Source of the DNA: Haladaptatus sp. DYF46
GTDB taxonomy: Archaea; Halobacteriota; Halobacteria; Halobacteriales; Haladaptataceae
DNA: 64,000 nt
Reading direction: 5' to 3'
Assembly (NCBI RefSeq): GCF_021083305.1
Contig: NZ_JAJFAY010000001.1
Coordinates: 1,178,001-1,242,000, forward strand
Below are positions 1-8,997 of the stretch, in pieces (within the stretch, counting starts at the first letter, position 1; each line of letters opens with the position of its first letter). Under the pieces are notes generated by a model. That model was not told where the DNA came from and made no database searches. It saw only the letters and a program-made list of their open reading frames with translations. Both the position numbers and the translations under genes were made by a program.

Positions 1-644
1 AAACCGAGTCGCAGACGGCCTTCGTCAGCGGGACGTCGTAGCCGTCCTTCGTCCCGTCGGCGTCGATTGAGTTGACGAACAGTTCGCCCGCGCCGCGCGA
101 TTCGGCTTCTCTCGCCCATTCGACCACGTCGATGCCGGTTCCCTCGCGGCCGCCCTTGACCGTGCACTCGAACCAGCAGGACTCGCCGTCCACCTCTTCG
201 TAGTGTTCGCCCCCCTCGTCGAACCGCCGTCGGGCGTCGACGCTGATGACGATGCACTGGTTGCCGAACGCCGTCGCGCCCTCGGTGACGAGTTCGGGGC
301 GCTCCAGCGCGGCGGTGTTGATGGATACCTTGTCCGCACCCGCTCGGAGGGTCTCCTTGATGTCCTCTCGCGTCCGAATCCCGCCGCCGACGGTGAGCGG
401 GATGAACACTTCGTCGGCCACCTCGGAGACGACGGAAAGCATCGTCTCGCGGCCGTCGGCGCTGGCCGTGATGTCGAGGAAGACGAACTCGTCCGCGCCC
501 GCCTCGTTGTACTGTCGCGCCATCTCCACCGGGTCGCCGGTGTACTTCAGGTCCTCGAAGTTGACACCGGTGTACACCGCCGGGTTCCCGTCGTCGTCCA
601 AATCCACGTCGATGCACGGGATTATCCGCTTCGTGAGCGTCATT
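1..644 (-). CDS. hisF: Imidazole glycerol phosphate synthase, cyclase subunit HisF (partial)
   Basis: HisF is the cyclase half of the HisF-HisH enzyme; it joins ammonia to PRFAR to give imidazole glycerol phosphate and AICAR in histidine synthesis. The reading frame starts at an ATG ending at 644 and runs off the left edge with no stop, so about 215 residues are visible of a family that is usually 250-270. The N-terminus [14 protein letters not shown] holds the first catalytic Asp (residue 12), the middle holds [14 protein letters not shown] and the second catalytic Asp lies in VISVDARR; these are the hallmark (beta/alpha)8-barrel phosphate-site motifs. Downstream genes lie outside the window, so its operon context cannot be read. 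The C-terminus is missing only because the window ends. Confidence 0.96.
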
Positions 645-757
645 GGGTGTGGGTTGGGAACCGGGTGGCAAAAGGAGTCGGGTTACTGGAAACCGTTGCG
701 AACAAACGACGAGACGGTTCCAGCGACATCGGGGATTCGAGATTTCAGAGTTTCACT

Positions 758-1020
758 GTGGCGCGCGCTGGCACCGACCTGAGGCCAGTGGACGGCCGAA
801 GGTCGATGCTGACAGCGTGCGAGGGATGAGCGAAGCGAATCGGTTGGGGAGGGTGTGGTTGATGCGATGCTGTGTGGGGTTGGACTGAAAGGGGCCGCTT
901 GCTCGCGCTTGCGTGGTTGCTTCAGCGGCCCCTCTCGATGAGGTGTGCGGGTTGCACCGAATCGAGATGCCGCTGAACAACCGCGAGCAGGCGGGGGCTT
1001 TCGGGGACTTCCTCGTAGTG
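758..1020 (+). repeat. Structured dispersed repeat, copy 1
   Basis: About 263 bp with no credible reading frame. It shares blocks in the same order with 34131-34412 on the opposite strand: a GC-rich left end, GTGCGAGGGATGAGC, TGGGGAGGGTGTGGT, TGAAAGGGGCCGCT and GGCGGGGGCTTTCG. Hairpin 1 spans about 763-819 (pairing CGCGCT with AGCGTG, and CGACCT with AGGTCG). Hairpin 2 pairs 901-906 with 983-988, 915-919 with 978-982, 923-929 with 969-975 and 934-939 with 961-966. The boundaries are where similarity to the other copy fades. It fills most of the 589-base gap between hisF and the small gene at 1233. What it does is not known to me. Confidence 0.8.
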
Positions 1021-1232
1021 CGTGCAATCACAGCAGAGTCATCGTTTTCTTGTAGCGGGCGGATTGCCGACGATAGGGCACGTCAAGGGAGAAAAAACGA
1101 GGATACTGAATCCCATCGGGTTTCATCATTTTCTCTCGTAGAGCAGTAAATACTACTGAATCATACTAAACGACACCCTCTCGCGCCCCGAACACCGATA
1201 CATCGAAGTACCGCGCACGCAGAACTGCAACC

Positions 1233-1385
1233 ATGCAAGAAGACACCGACCCGGTACAGCACACGGACGGAATGTCGCGACTGACCTCCCCGATGCAGGA
1301 GTTCACGATGGGACAGGTGACGACCGGATTCGTCGTCCTCGTCATCGGTCTCGCCGTCGTGGTCGGCGTTCCACTGTTGCTCTGA
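1233..1385 (+). CDS. Small haloarchaeal membrane protein (DUF7550-like)
   Basis: A 50-residue protein with a polar N-terminal half that contains LTSPMQEFTMGQV, followed by one membrane segment at about residues 30-50 that ends at the C-terminus. Short proteins with the pattern TSPMQ-FTM-QVG and a terminal helix are common in haloarchaea and I believe they correspond to DUF7550; function is unknown. It begins at the ATG at 1233 and stops at 1385. It lies alone between the dispersed repeat and the 3' end of purL, which is transcribed towards it. The assignment rests on the sequence pattern and the membrane helix, not on a search. Confidence 0.72.
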   Translation: MQEDTDPVQHTDGMSRLTSPMQEFTMGQVTTGFVVLVIGLAVVVGVPLLL

Positions 1386-1543
1386 GGGGTCGTATTCCGT
1401 TTTCGAGGCGATAGACGAGGAGCGATGAGCGTTTCCAGCGAACCGGAACAACCCGTCCAACGATCGGAGACGGACACGGAGATCCCCATCCCGTCCCGTT
1501 CCACTTTCGAATCGAAAAATGGCGACCGAGCGACCGCGATTCC

Positions 1544-3721
1544 CTATTCGAGTTCCCGAACGAGGACGTCGCGGAGCGCCGCGATTTCGCTCGCCGAGTA
1601 TCGAAGTTCCTCACCGTCGAGGTCGATTCGGAGCGTTCCCGAACCGTTCGCCTCGCCGAGTTCGGTGACGGGCGCGACGCCGTCCAGCGCCTCGACCACC
1701 GCGTCCGGGTCGTTCGTCTCGACCACCGCGCGGCCGGGGAGTTCGCTGAACAGCGATTCGGCGATATGGGCGGCGTCGGCGTCTCCGACGTCTTCGAGCG
1801 AGACGGCCGCGCCCGCATCCTCCGAAACCATCTCGGCGAGCGTCACCGCGAGGCCGCCGTCGCTCACGTCGTGGACCGCGAGCGTGCCGTCCTCGGTAGC
1901 AACCGCTCGGAGTCCGCCGAGGAGTTCCGCGGCGTTCTCGGGAAGCGCGGGGAAGCGGTCGGTACCGCCGACCTGCGCGAGGTACTCGGAACCGCCGAGT
2001 TCGGCGGTCGGTTCGCCGACGAGCAGCAAGGTTCCGTCGCCCACGAGTTCGGTGGGCGGCGCGTCGTATTCCTCCGTGGTGCCCGTCATCGCCAGCGTCG
2101 GCGTCGGCGGAATCGGGCCGCTCGGCGAGTCGTTGTACAGCGAGACGTTTCCGCCGACGACGGGAACGCCGAGGGCGGAACACATGTCGGCGAGGCCGTC
2201 CACGATACCCTTGAACCCGCCGTACACGTCGGGTTTCTCGGGGTTGCCGCCGTTCAGGCAATCGACCGCGGCGAGCGGCGTCGCGCCCTTGGCCACGAGG
2301 TTCGCCGCGTTTTCGAGTGCGACCGCGCGGGCACCGTCGTAGGGTGCGGCCGTCGTCCAGTTCGGGTTCGCGCCGGAGGAGAACGCGAGGCCGAGTCCCG
2401 CCTGCCGGATCGCGAGGACGGCCGAATCGTCGCCGGGCAGGACCGACGTACGCGTCTGAACCTCGTGGTCGTACTGGCGGTACACCCACGACTTGCTCGC
2501 GCAGTTGGGTGACCCGACGACCGCTTCGAACGCCTCGCGGACGTCCGTTTCCGGCAGGTCGCGGTCGGGTTGGGTGGGTTCCTCCGACGGGAGGTCGTTC
2601 ATCGGCGCGCCGTCGCCGATGAATTCGGCGGGCACGTCCACGACGATTTCGCCGTCGAACTCACAGACGTAGTTGCCGTCGGTCACGTCACCGATGACGG
2701 TGCATCCGAGGTCGTACTTCTCGGCGATGTCGGCCACCGCGTCCACGTTTTCGGGGCGAACTTCGTAGACCATGCGTTCCTGCGATTCCGCGAGCAGGAT
2801 CTCCAGCGCGTTCATGTTCGGTTCCCGCTGGTGGACGCGGTCGAGTTCGATGTCGGCCCCGAGACCGCCCTTGGCCACTAATTCGCTCGACGCGCCGCCG
2901 AGGCCCGCCGCGCCGAGGTCCCGAGCGGATTCGACGAGTCCGCCGTCCACGAGTTCCTCGTTCGCCTCGATGAGGAGTTTTTCAGTGTACGGGTCGCCGA
3001 CCTGTACCGCCGGGCGGTCCTCCGTCTCCGCGTCCTCGGCGAGGTCCTCGCTGGCGAAACTCGCGCCGCCCAGTCCGTCCCGTCCCGTCGAGTTGCCGAC
3101 GAGGAGCAGTTTGTTGCCCGGCGTCTGCGCTTCGGCCGTGATGAGGCGCTCGGCGGGAAGCAGTCCGACGCAGGCCACGTTGACGAGCGGGTTCCCCTCG
3201 TAGTCGGGGTGGAACTGCGTGCTTCCGGTCACGGTCGGCACGCCGATGGAGTTGCCGTAATCGGCGATGCCCTCGACGACCCCTTCCAGCAGGTAGCGGG
3301 AGTGTTCGCGGTCGAAGCCACCGAAATAGAGGCTATCGGCGAGCGCGATGGGGTACGCGCCCATCGACAGCGTGTCGCGGACGATGCCGCCGACGCCCGT
3401 CGCAGCGCCGTCGTACGGGTCCACGTAGGAGGGGTGGTTGTGGCTCTCGATACCCATTGTGATGTAGGTGGATTCGTCTGCGCGGCCACTGCCGCGAGCG
3501 GAGTCGGTGTCGGCCGACGGAAGCGCGACGACTGCGGCGTCGTCACCCGGTCCGATGACGACCTCCTTGCTCTCGGATTCGAACGCGGACAGCAGGGGAC
3601 GCGACGACCGATACGCACAGTGTTCACTCCAGAGGTTCTCGAACAGCGCTTCCTCGGCCGGCGTCGGGTCGCGGCCGAGTTCTGCCACGACCAACTCTCG
3701 GTCGGACTCGGACAAACTCAT
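1544..3721 (-). CDS. purL: Phosphoribosylformylglycinamidine synthase subunit PurL
   Basis: PurL catalyses ATP-dependent conversion of FGAR to FGAM, step 4 of purine synthesis, with ammonia delivered by PurQ through PurS. The 725-residue length fits the small archaeal/Gram-positive PurL, not the large fused bacterial enzyme. Visible motifs are [15 protein letters not shown] near the N-terminus (active-site His), [20 protein letters not shown] at the substrate site, and the second half-repeat with [12 protein letters not shown] and [10 protein letters not shown]. The start ATG at 3721 is the first after a low-GC promoter-like stretch. purQ and purS are not adjacent. No frame damage is seen. 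Confidence 0.96.
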   Translation of the reverse strand: MSLSESDRELVVAELGRDPTPAEEALFENLWSEHCAYRSSRPLLSAFESESKEVVIGPGDDAAVVALPSADTDSARGSGRADESTYITMGIESHNHPSYVDPYDGAATGVGGIVRDTLSMGAYPIALADSLYFGGFDREHSRYLLEGVVEGIADYGNSIGVPTVTGSTQFHPDYEGNPLVNVACVGLLPAERLITAEAQTPGNKLLLVGNSTGRDGLGGASFASEDLAEDAETEDRPAVQVGDPYTEKLLIEANEELVDGGLVESARDLGAAGLGGASSELVAKGGLGADIELDRVHQREPNMNALEILLAESQERMVYEVRPENVDAVADIAEKYDLGCTVIGDVTDGNYVCEFDGEIVVDVPAEFIGDGAPMNDLPSEEPTQPDRDLPETDVREAFEAVVGSPNCASKSWVYRQYDHEVQTRTSVLPGDDSAVLAIRQAGLGLAFSSGANPNWTTAAPYDGARAVALENAANLVAKGATPLAAVDCLNGGNPEKPDVYGGFKGIVDGLADMCSALGVPVVGGNVSLYNDSPSGPIPPTPTLAMTGTTEEYDAPPTELVGDGTLLLVGEPTAELGGSEYLAQVGGTDRFPALPENAAELLGGLRAVATEDGTLAVHDVSDGGLAVTLAEMVSEDAGAAVSLEDVGDADAAHIAESLFSELPGRAVVETNDPDAVVEALDGVAPVTELGEANGSGTLRIDLDGEELRYSASEIAALRDVLVRELE

Positions 3722-4144
3722 TCACCCTGCTGTACAAACAGGGCGGATTAATGCCTTTCCATATGCACGAACGTGGTGGGTTTCGTGCGACTGACTGAAG
3801 CCCTGTGTATAACGCGACTCCGAGGATGATACCGACGTCCGTGGGAACGACCGTCGCAACGCAACCGCCTCTCGCCACCGTCACAGGGACGAAGACGAGC
3901 GCTGTAACGAATGAAGAAACGACTGATGACGTTGAAACGACGGAACCGACGTCTCAGTGACTCGCTCGTGGCCGTCGCACGCTCGTCGGAGGAGGCACTT
4001 TCGACCACGCGAACGATACCCTCGGCGAGTTACGTTACTCCGACTCACGGCAGGAAACGGAGCGTAGAACACTCTCGAAGCGGTAGGATCGGAAGCGCGA
4101 GGAATGTCAGAGGCGAAGGGGCCTTGTGGATGGAAGAGAGCACC

Positions 4145-4165
4145 CCTACGACGTACCGTCGTAGG
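4145..4165. repeat. Short perfect inverted repeat
   Basis: CCTACGAC at 4145-4152 is the exact reverse complement of GTCGTAGG at 4158-4165, separated by five bases. It stands alone in a gene-poor region. It could be a binding site or an RNA hairpin. No T-run follows it, so it is not a plain terminator. Confidence 0.5.
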
Positions 4166-4219
4166 AATAGAGAGCCTGAACGTGGTGTTTGCTTATTCAA
4201 GCCGCATGAATCCACACCG

Positions 4220-4390
4220 TTACAGCGGTTCGCGCCAGTCGTGTGCGACCCAGTGGCTCGCGGCCGTGAACCGACCTTTGAACAGGAGGCCAGTCGCAAC
4301 CAGCATGACGACGAGCGGCGTCACTGAAAACGTGAGCGTCTTCAAAATGACTCTCTCGGTGAAAGTCTCGTGTCCTATCTTGTCTATCAT
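4220..4390 (-). CDS. Possible small membrane protein, unidentified
   Basis: A 56-residue frame from an ATG at 4390. Its translation has a charged N-terminus (MIDKIGHETFTERV), one hydrophobic segment TPLVVMLVATGLLF at about residues 28-41, and a short basic/aromatic tail ending HDWREPL. The arrangement vaguely resembles DUF2061-type small membrane proteins but the match is weak. No Shine-Dalgarno sequence is visible; low-GC sequence lies upstream. It may be a real miniprotein or the end of a decayed gene. It is the only frame in the purL-PHP gap that looks at all protein-like. Confidence 0.33.
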   Translation of the reverse strand: MIDKIGHETFTERVILKTLTFSVTPLVVMLVATGLLFKGRFTAASHWVAHDWREPL

Positions 4391-5184
4391 ATAACTACTT
4401 GGTGAGCACATTCCGGTAAAAGCTTTCTGCAAACTCCTTTCATACAGCCATTCGAACGTGCCACAATAAAAACAGATATCTCCGGAGTCGGTGGCCCATC
4501 GCGTAAGGAGCCGGCGAGCGCGAGAGCAGCGACGCGAAACGCATCGTGATTCACGGCCGCGAGAGAAACCGTTGCGCTCGTCGGAGATGAACGGTGGGAC
4601 GTCCGCCGATGGGGTCCGTTTGGAAGCTTCTGGTGGTAGAACATCTGTTTTCGAGCGCAGGTTTCTATGACGGTACCCGACTGGCACCGTGTCCCCTTCT
4701 CGGCCTCCAGCGTGAGCAACCGCGCGACAGCAACCACGCCCGGATGCTTCGGAGGGGAACCGACACGGAGCGATCGAGAATTGTGTGGACATACAATTTT
4801 AACGCATATTTTAGCCAATTACTGTTCCTTTTTTCGCTTTCGAAATGCTTCCGTCCTCCTTACTGCCCCATTCCACCACAATACCTAAATACTTTGTCGG
4901 CAATGATATGAACTGCTATGAAAGGTTCAGAAGGAGGGGAACGATAAGAAGCGGACAGTCAGCCGAACAATATCGATGCCTATGATTGCATGAGCGCGAG
5001 TGACCGTTTTCACCCACCACCCACTCGACGGGCGATGTTGCCTCCATCGCCCGTATTCATGCGCCGAAACCGAACCTGCTGGTTATCCGGTCGTTCTCAC
5101 AAACAGTTCATTCAGATTCACGAACACTACGTATTCGAAGAGGGACGCCGATGCCGATACTCCTCCTGACGACCACGTGTCACG

Positions 5185-5937
5185 ATGACGAACGCCGACA
5201 GCCATCCGTGGACCGAGTTGCTTTTCCCGGCGTACTGCGAACGTTCGCCCGTGCTATCGGTCGAGTTGCATTGTCATTCCGCACTTTCCCACGATGGCCG
5301 TGACCCCATCGAACTGCTCTTGGAGCAAGCCAAGGCGGTCGATTTGGACGCCATCGCCGTCACCGACCACGACGAAATCGACGCGAGCCTCGAGGCCGCG
5401 AAACTCGCCCCAGAATACGGGCTGGTCGGTATCCCCGGCATGGAGATCACGTCCCGTGCAGGGCACGTTCTCGGGTTAGGTATCGAAGAGCGCATCCCGC
5501 CGGGTCTCTCGTTCGGCGAGACGCTCGACAAGATTCGGGAGCAGGGCGGCGTCGCCATCGTTCCCCACCCGTTTCAGAAATCGCGCAGCGGCGTCGCCGC
5601 GAACATCACCGGGAAAAAGCTCGCGGAAGCCGACGCTATCGAGGTGTACAACTCGCGCCTGTTGACGGGGCGTGGAAATCGAAAGGCGAGGTCGTTCGCT
5701 ATCGACCAGGACGTCCCGATGACGGCCGGGAGCGACGCCCACATCAGCGAGATGGTCGGACAGGCGGTGACGAAGATCGACGTGAAAACCCCCGACAAGC
5801 GAGCCATCCTCGGCGCTATCGTCGACGGCCGAACCGAGGTCAACGGGAAACGAACGCCGTGGCGTATCAGTTTCCGACAGGCCGCGGGCGGGGCGAAACG
5901 CCGCGTCGTCAACCGCGTCGGGCAGTACTTCGGCTGA
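5185..5937 (+). CDS. PHP-domain phosphoesterase
   Basis: A 250-residue protein of the PHP (polymerase and histidinol phosphatase) superfamily of metal-dependent phosphoesterases. The N-terminal metal motif is SVELHCHSALSHDGRDPI (His29, His31, His36), followed by AVTDHDEID and GMEITSR, then IVPHPFQKSR and the late motif AGSDAHIS. These place all four PHP motifs in order, so the active site appears intact. The substrate is not evident; stand-alone archaeal members include nucleoside-3',5'-bisphosphate or RNA 5'-end phosphatases. The stop overlaps the start of the following asparagine-synthase-like gene by one base (TGATG), so the two are probably translated from one message. Confidence 0.88.
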   Translation: MTNADSHPWTELLFPAYCERSPVLSVELHCHSALSHDGRDPIELLLEQAKAVDLDAIAVTDHDEIDASLEAAKLAPEYGLVGIPGMEITSRAGHVLGLGIEERIPPGLSFGETLDKIREQGGVAIVPHPFQKSRSGVAANITGKKLAEADAIEVYNSRLLTGRGNRKARSFAIDQDVPMTAGSDAHISEMVGQAVTKIDVKTPDKRAILGAIVDGRTEVNGKRTPWRISFRQAAGGAKRRVVNRVGQYFG

Positions 5938-7004
5938 TGCAAGGGCTTTCACCCGAGGACGTTCGGCGCGCGGTCGAAACGAACGATCCGCTGCCGGGCG
6001 GCACGGGATTCGCCGGCGAACTCGACGGGACGCTCGTCCGCGACGTGTTGGGTCGCTATCCCCTGTTCTCCGAGGAAACCGATGCGAGGACGTGGAGTCA
6101 CGACCCCACCGAACTCGATGCCCCCGCTCCGGTTCCTCCGGGATACGGGCGAACCGAGGACGACGACGAGCGACTGTGGACGCTCCCCGACCCGTCACCG
6201 TTCGAGGACGAAAAAACGGCGGTTTCGGCGGTTCGGACGGCCATCGAAGCCAGCTTGGAGTCGGTATCCGCCGAGGGTCTCGCCGTCGCGTTCTCCGGCG
6301 GCGTCGATTCCGCCGTGGTCGGGAGCGCCTTCGACCGTCCGCTGTACGTCGCCGGGTACGCCGGCAGTCACGACGTGGACGCCGCGCGAACCGCCGCCGA
6401 ACTCATGGAGCGTGAAATCCGCGTCGTCGAGATAACGCACGAGGACATCGAATGTGCGGTCCCCGAAGTCGCCCGTGCCATCGGCCGAACCAACGCGATG
6501 GACGTCCAAATCGCGCTCCCGCTCTATCTGACCGCTGAGCGGGCACGCGCGGACGGCCACGACCGACTCGCAGTGGGGCAAGGCGCGGACGAACTGTTCG
6601 GCGGCTACGAGAAAGTCGCCCGCGCGGACCACCGCGTCGAAGCGGAAACGGTACGCGGTGCGGTTCGCGAAACGATTCGCACGCTCCCGGAACAGTTGCC
6701 GCGGGACGTGTTGACCCTTCGGGCCGCCGGGGTCGAACCGGTCGCGCCACTCCTCGACGACCGAGTCGTGCGGGCGGCGCTCCGCCTTCCGGGCACGATG
6801 CTCGTCTCGGATGGCGTTCGGAAATCGATGTTCAGGAACGCGGCGCGCGAATTCGTCCCGAAGGAGGTAGCGACGAGGGACAAGAAGGCGGTGCAGTACG
6901 GCAGTCTCGTGGCACGGGAACTCGACCGACTGGCGCGACGGGCGGGATACAAGCGCCGGATGGACGACCACGTGACGAAGTACGTCCGCTCACGGCTGGA
7001 CTGA
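5937..7004 (+). CDS. Asparagine-synthase-like protein with degenerate amidotransferase domain
   Basis: A 355-residue protein carrying the PP-loop ATP pyrophosphatase domain of asparagine synthetase B: SGGVDS at residues 120-125 and GQGADELFGG at 214-223. The glutaminase domain is missing; the protein starts MQGLS with no catalytic Cys2. Residues about 20-70 still recall part of that domain (DGTLVRDVLGRYPLFSE, then WSHDP), so it looks like a shrunken remnant. It may use free ammonia or a different nucleophile. The ATG at 5937 overlaps the stop of the PHP gene; an in-frame ATG at 5859 lies inside the PHP gene and is not favoured. Confidence 0.85.
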   Translation: MQGLSPEDVRRAVETNDPLPGGTGFAGELDGTLVRDVLGRYPLFSEETDARTWSHDPTELDAPAPVPPGYGRTEDDDERLWTLPDPSPFEDEKTAVSAVRTAIEASLESVSAEGLAVAFSGGVDSAVVGSAFDRPLYVAGYAGSHDVDAARTAAELMEREIRVVEITHEDIECAVPEVARAIGRTNAMDVQIALPLYLTAERARADGHDRLAVGQGADELFGGYEKVARADHRVEAETVRGAVRETIRTLPEQLPRDVLTLRAAGVEPVAPLLDDRVVRAALRLPGTMLVSDGVRKSMFRNAAREFVPKEVATRDKKAVQYGSLVARELDRLARRAGYKRRMDDHVTKYVRSRLD

Positions 7005-7038
7005 TTTCGGAAGTGTGGAACGATGTGTTTTCACGCGT

Positions 7039-7233
7039 TCAGCGCCGTCGCTCGTTCGACGTCTTCAGGAGAAGCTCGCGTCGAAGCCAGGAATCGCTAT
7101 ATCCGATGCAGTGACCGCCGCACTCGATACACGCCTGTCGATCGAGTTCGTACGACGCACCGCACGATTTACACTCGAACCGTGTCGAGTCCGCGTGCCC
7201 CGATTTCAGACTGACTCGGCTGACAAATTCCAT
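7039..7233 (-). CDS. Zinc-ribbon miniprotein
   Basis: A 64-residue protein with a CxxC pair pattern: FECKSCGASYELDRQACIECGG, where two CxxC knuckles lie about 12 residues apart around residues 21-38. This is a typical rubredoxin-like zinc ribbon of the short haloarchaeal zinc-finger proteins. Partner and function are unknown. It starts from the ATG at 7233. It converges on the asparagine-synthase-like gene, leaving 34 bases. The C-terminal tail is basic (LLLKTSNERRR), unusual for a haloarchaeal protein. Confidence 0.62.
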   Translation of the reverse strand: MEFVSRVSLKSGHADSTRFECKSCGASYELDRQACIECGGHCIGYSDSWLRRELLLKTSNERRR

Positions 7234-7367
7234 CCTCGAACTGTTAGAACAGCAGGTATGATATTATTATCCGCCACCTAACTGCCGAAGAACGCCGACA
7301 GAGGGGTTTTCCCTTCTGTCACGTTCCAGTTATTCAGAAATGATTACTGCGAAAGCGAACTGACGTG

Positions 7368-7517
7368 TCATCGTGGACGGGGTGAGACGACCTGCTCGCT
7401 GCCGCAGTCCGGACAGAGTTTCCGCTCGCCGTCGAATGCCTTGCCACACCCGGTACAGACGAAGGACGGTCGGAGGTCTTCGTCGTCGGTACCGAACAGG
7501 CGGTCCATGATGCTCAT
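7368..7517 (-). CDS. Zinc-ribbon miniprotein
   Basis: A 49-residue protein from the ATG at 7517, MSIMDRLFG, with an acidic linker and a four-cysteine zinc ribbon: CTGCGKAF about residues 21-28 and CPDCGSEQ about 35-42. The overlapping frame in this stretch gives an arginine-rich translation without the ribbon, so this frame is the real one. A second ATG three codons in (MDRLFG) is an alternative start. It lies between another zinc-ribbon gene and a NUDIX gene, all on the minus strand, and may share a transcript with the NUDIX gene upstream. Function unknown; many such proteins affect regulation or motility in haloarchaea. Confidence 0.7.
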   Translation of the reverse strand: MSIMDRLFGTDDEDLRPSFVCTGCGKAFDGERKLCPDCGSEQVVSPRPR

Positions 7518-7557
7518 GAACCACCCAATTCACCGGATAGACCTTATTATATACCTC

Positions 7558-8043
7558 TTAATCCCGGTTTCGCCGTTCGGATCCGACGCGCTCGATGGCT
7601 TCGGTGCCGAGCGCGACGACCTCCTCAGTCAGACCGTCGTGTGTTCGGAGGTCGTCGGGCGAAAACCAGCGCCAACGGTCGATCGCGCGTTCGCCGTCGT
7701 CGGGCGCGAGCGTTCGGTCCGCCGCCTCGCCGTAGTAGACGAAGTCGATGTGCTGGTGGGCGACCGCTCCGTCGAAAACGTCCACGTCGTACAGCATGGT
7801 GTGTTCCGCGGAGGGGAGTTCCCGGCCGAAATCGGCGACGACGCTCGTCTCCGGTTCGAGCAGCGTCACGTCGAGACCCGTCTCCTCGCGGACTTCGCGC
7901 ACGGCGGCTTCACGAGGGAGTTCGTCCCGGTCGAGGTGGCCGCCCGGCGGGAGGAGCATGTCCAGTCGGTCGTGGTCGTGAAGCAAACACTCGCCGTCGT
8001 GGACGACGTACGTCGTCGCGGTGAAGTGGCGGGTCGTCTCCAT
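7558..8043 (-). CDS. NUDIX hydrolase
   Basis: A 161-residue NUDIX hydrolase. The Nudix box is complete: GGHLDRDELPREAAVREV followed by REETGLD, which fits GX5EX7REUXEEXGU. The fold start, TATYVVHDGECLLHDHDRL, is typical. Enzymes of this family hydrolyse nucleoside diphosphates linked to another group; the substrate cannot be told from sequence. The start at 8043 is the first ATG. It follows the SAM hydrolase-family gene by 25 bases on the same strand, so the two are probably co-transcribed. Confidence 0.88.
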   Translation of the reverse strand: METTRHFTATTYVVHDGECLLHDHDRLDMLLPPGGHLDRDELPREAAVREVREETGLDVTLLEPETSVVADFGRELPSAEHTMLYDVDVFDGAVAHQHIDFVYYGEAADRTLAPDDGERAIDRWRWFSPDDLRTHDGLTEEVVALGTEAIERVGSERRNRD

Positions 8044-8068
8044 GGGAAAGAGGTCGACCGAATCGGAT

Positions 8069-8848
8069 TCACCGTTTCGGTCGGCTATCGAGACGGACTT
8101 CGTCGCCGGCAGCGACGCCGTCGAACGCCTCGTCGCCGCGTCCTTGATTGACCGCGAGTTCGACGTTGCCGTGACTGCCGACCGTCACGAGGCGTTCGCC
8201 CGGGTCGACGTGGGCGTAGGACGGTTCGACGGGGCCGAGGATACCGTTTATCTCGACCTCATCCGCCTCGTTCAGGAACTCGCCGGGAACGTTCGTGATG
8301 GCGTTCCCGAAGCCGTCCACGGCGAGGATTTCTCCGGTCGCGGACCCGCCCTGAACGGTCGGGTCGGGAAAGCCGAGGTCCTCGAACTCGTCCGTCGGGA
8401 CCACATCTTCGAGCGTTTCGAGCGCGTCCACGCCCGCTTCGTGGACGCGGGCGGCGGCGGGCGCGAACACGTCTCGTCCGTGGAACGTCGCGCTGTTCGG
8501 ATCCTCGACCGTGACCCGGAACACCTCGGGGTCGTCGTCGGCCAGTTCGCGGGCGACGGGAAGCAAGACGCCGTTGTCCGGTCCGACGAGGGCGTGGTCG
8601 CCCGCGCGAACCACGAGTGCCGCGCGGTCGGTGCCGACGCCGGGGTCCACCACGACGAGGTGGACGGCGGGCGGGAAGTACGGAAGCACCTCGCGAAGCC
8701 AAAAGGCGGTCGTTCGAACGTCCTGTCGCGGGAAGTCGTGGCCGATGTCGACGAGACGGGCGTCGGTGTGCTGGAGCAACACGCCCTTCATCGCCGCCGG
8801 GTATGGCGTTCCGAAGTCTGAAGTTAACGTTATCATCTGGCAACTCAC
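8069..8848 (-). CDS. SAM hydroxide adenosyltransferase / SAM hydrolase family (DUF62)
   Basis: A 259-residue member of the S-adenosyl-L-methionine hydroxide adenosyltransferase family, which hydrolyses SAM to adenosine and methionine and is related to fluorinases and chlorinases. Seen motifs are MITLTSDFG at the N-terminus, VVVDPGVGTDR (Asp68 and Arg75) and FHGRDVFAPAAA (His123), which together supply the Asp-Arg-His water-activating set of the hydrolase branch. GFGNAITN in the C-terminal domain binds adenine in known structures. An internal ATG four codons downstream (MITLTSDFG) is the more usual family start and would begin at 8836. Why cells destroy SAM this way is unclear. Confidence 0.9.
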   Translation of the reverse strand: MSCQMITLTSDFGTPYPAAMKGVLLQHTDARLVDIGHDFPRQDVRTTAFWLREVLPYFPPAVHLVVVDPGVGTDRAALVVRAGDHALVGPDNGVLLPVARELADDDPEVFRVTVEDPNSATFHGRDVFAPAAARVHEAGVDALETLEDVVPTDEFEDLGFPDPTVQGGSATGEILAVDGFGNAITNVPGEFLNEADEVEINGILGPVEPSYAHVDPGERLVTVGSHGNVELAVNQGRGDEAFDGVAAGDEVRLDSRPKR

Positions 8849-8997
8849 CTACGGTTATAGGGATAGTTCGCAACCGAGTTGATGTAGGTTTTCCTTATTA
8901 TCAGGTTATAAAGAATAAAATAATTCGGACGAGCTGCGATGGATCAGGACGCTTCGAAGCAGGCTTGCATCGGTTACGCCCTCCGACCTGGTTGGAA

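Larger units (their letters stand above)
3722..5184. other. Gene-poor intergenic region, 1.46 kb
   Basis: Between the divergent purL and PHP genes no convincing gene is present apart from one weak small ORF at 4220-4390 on the minus strand. Open frames across 3750-4330 have arginine/serine-rich, non-acidic translations unlike real haloarchaeal proteins. GC falls noticeably from about 4780 to 4990. An 8-bp perfect inverted repeat with a 5-base loop occurs at 4145-4165. The stretch probably holds the divergent promoters of purL and the PHP gene plus decayed sequence. Confidence 0.6.

Noticed and set aside
758-1020. RNase P RNA or SRP RNA at the structured repeat
   Set aside because: There are two diverged copies, and the conserved cores of those RNAs are not present.
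3624-4010. Hydrophobic minus-strand frame containing PTDVGIILGVALYTGL
   Set aside because: It overlaps the purL start out of frame and breaks off; I could not tell a gene fossil from chance.
3911-4327. A 138-residue plus-strand frame in the purL-PHP gap
   Set aside because: Basic, Arg/Ser-rich translation with no motif or neighbour support; unlike every real protein in the window.
5000-5188. 62-residue plus-strand frame just before the PHP gene
   Set aside because: Its composition is not haloarchaeal and no motif supports it; it probably covers the promoter.
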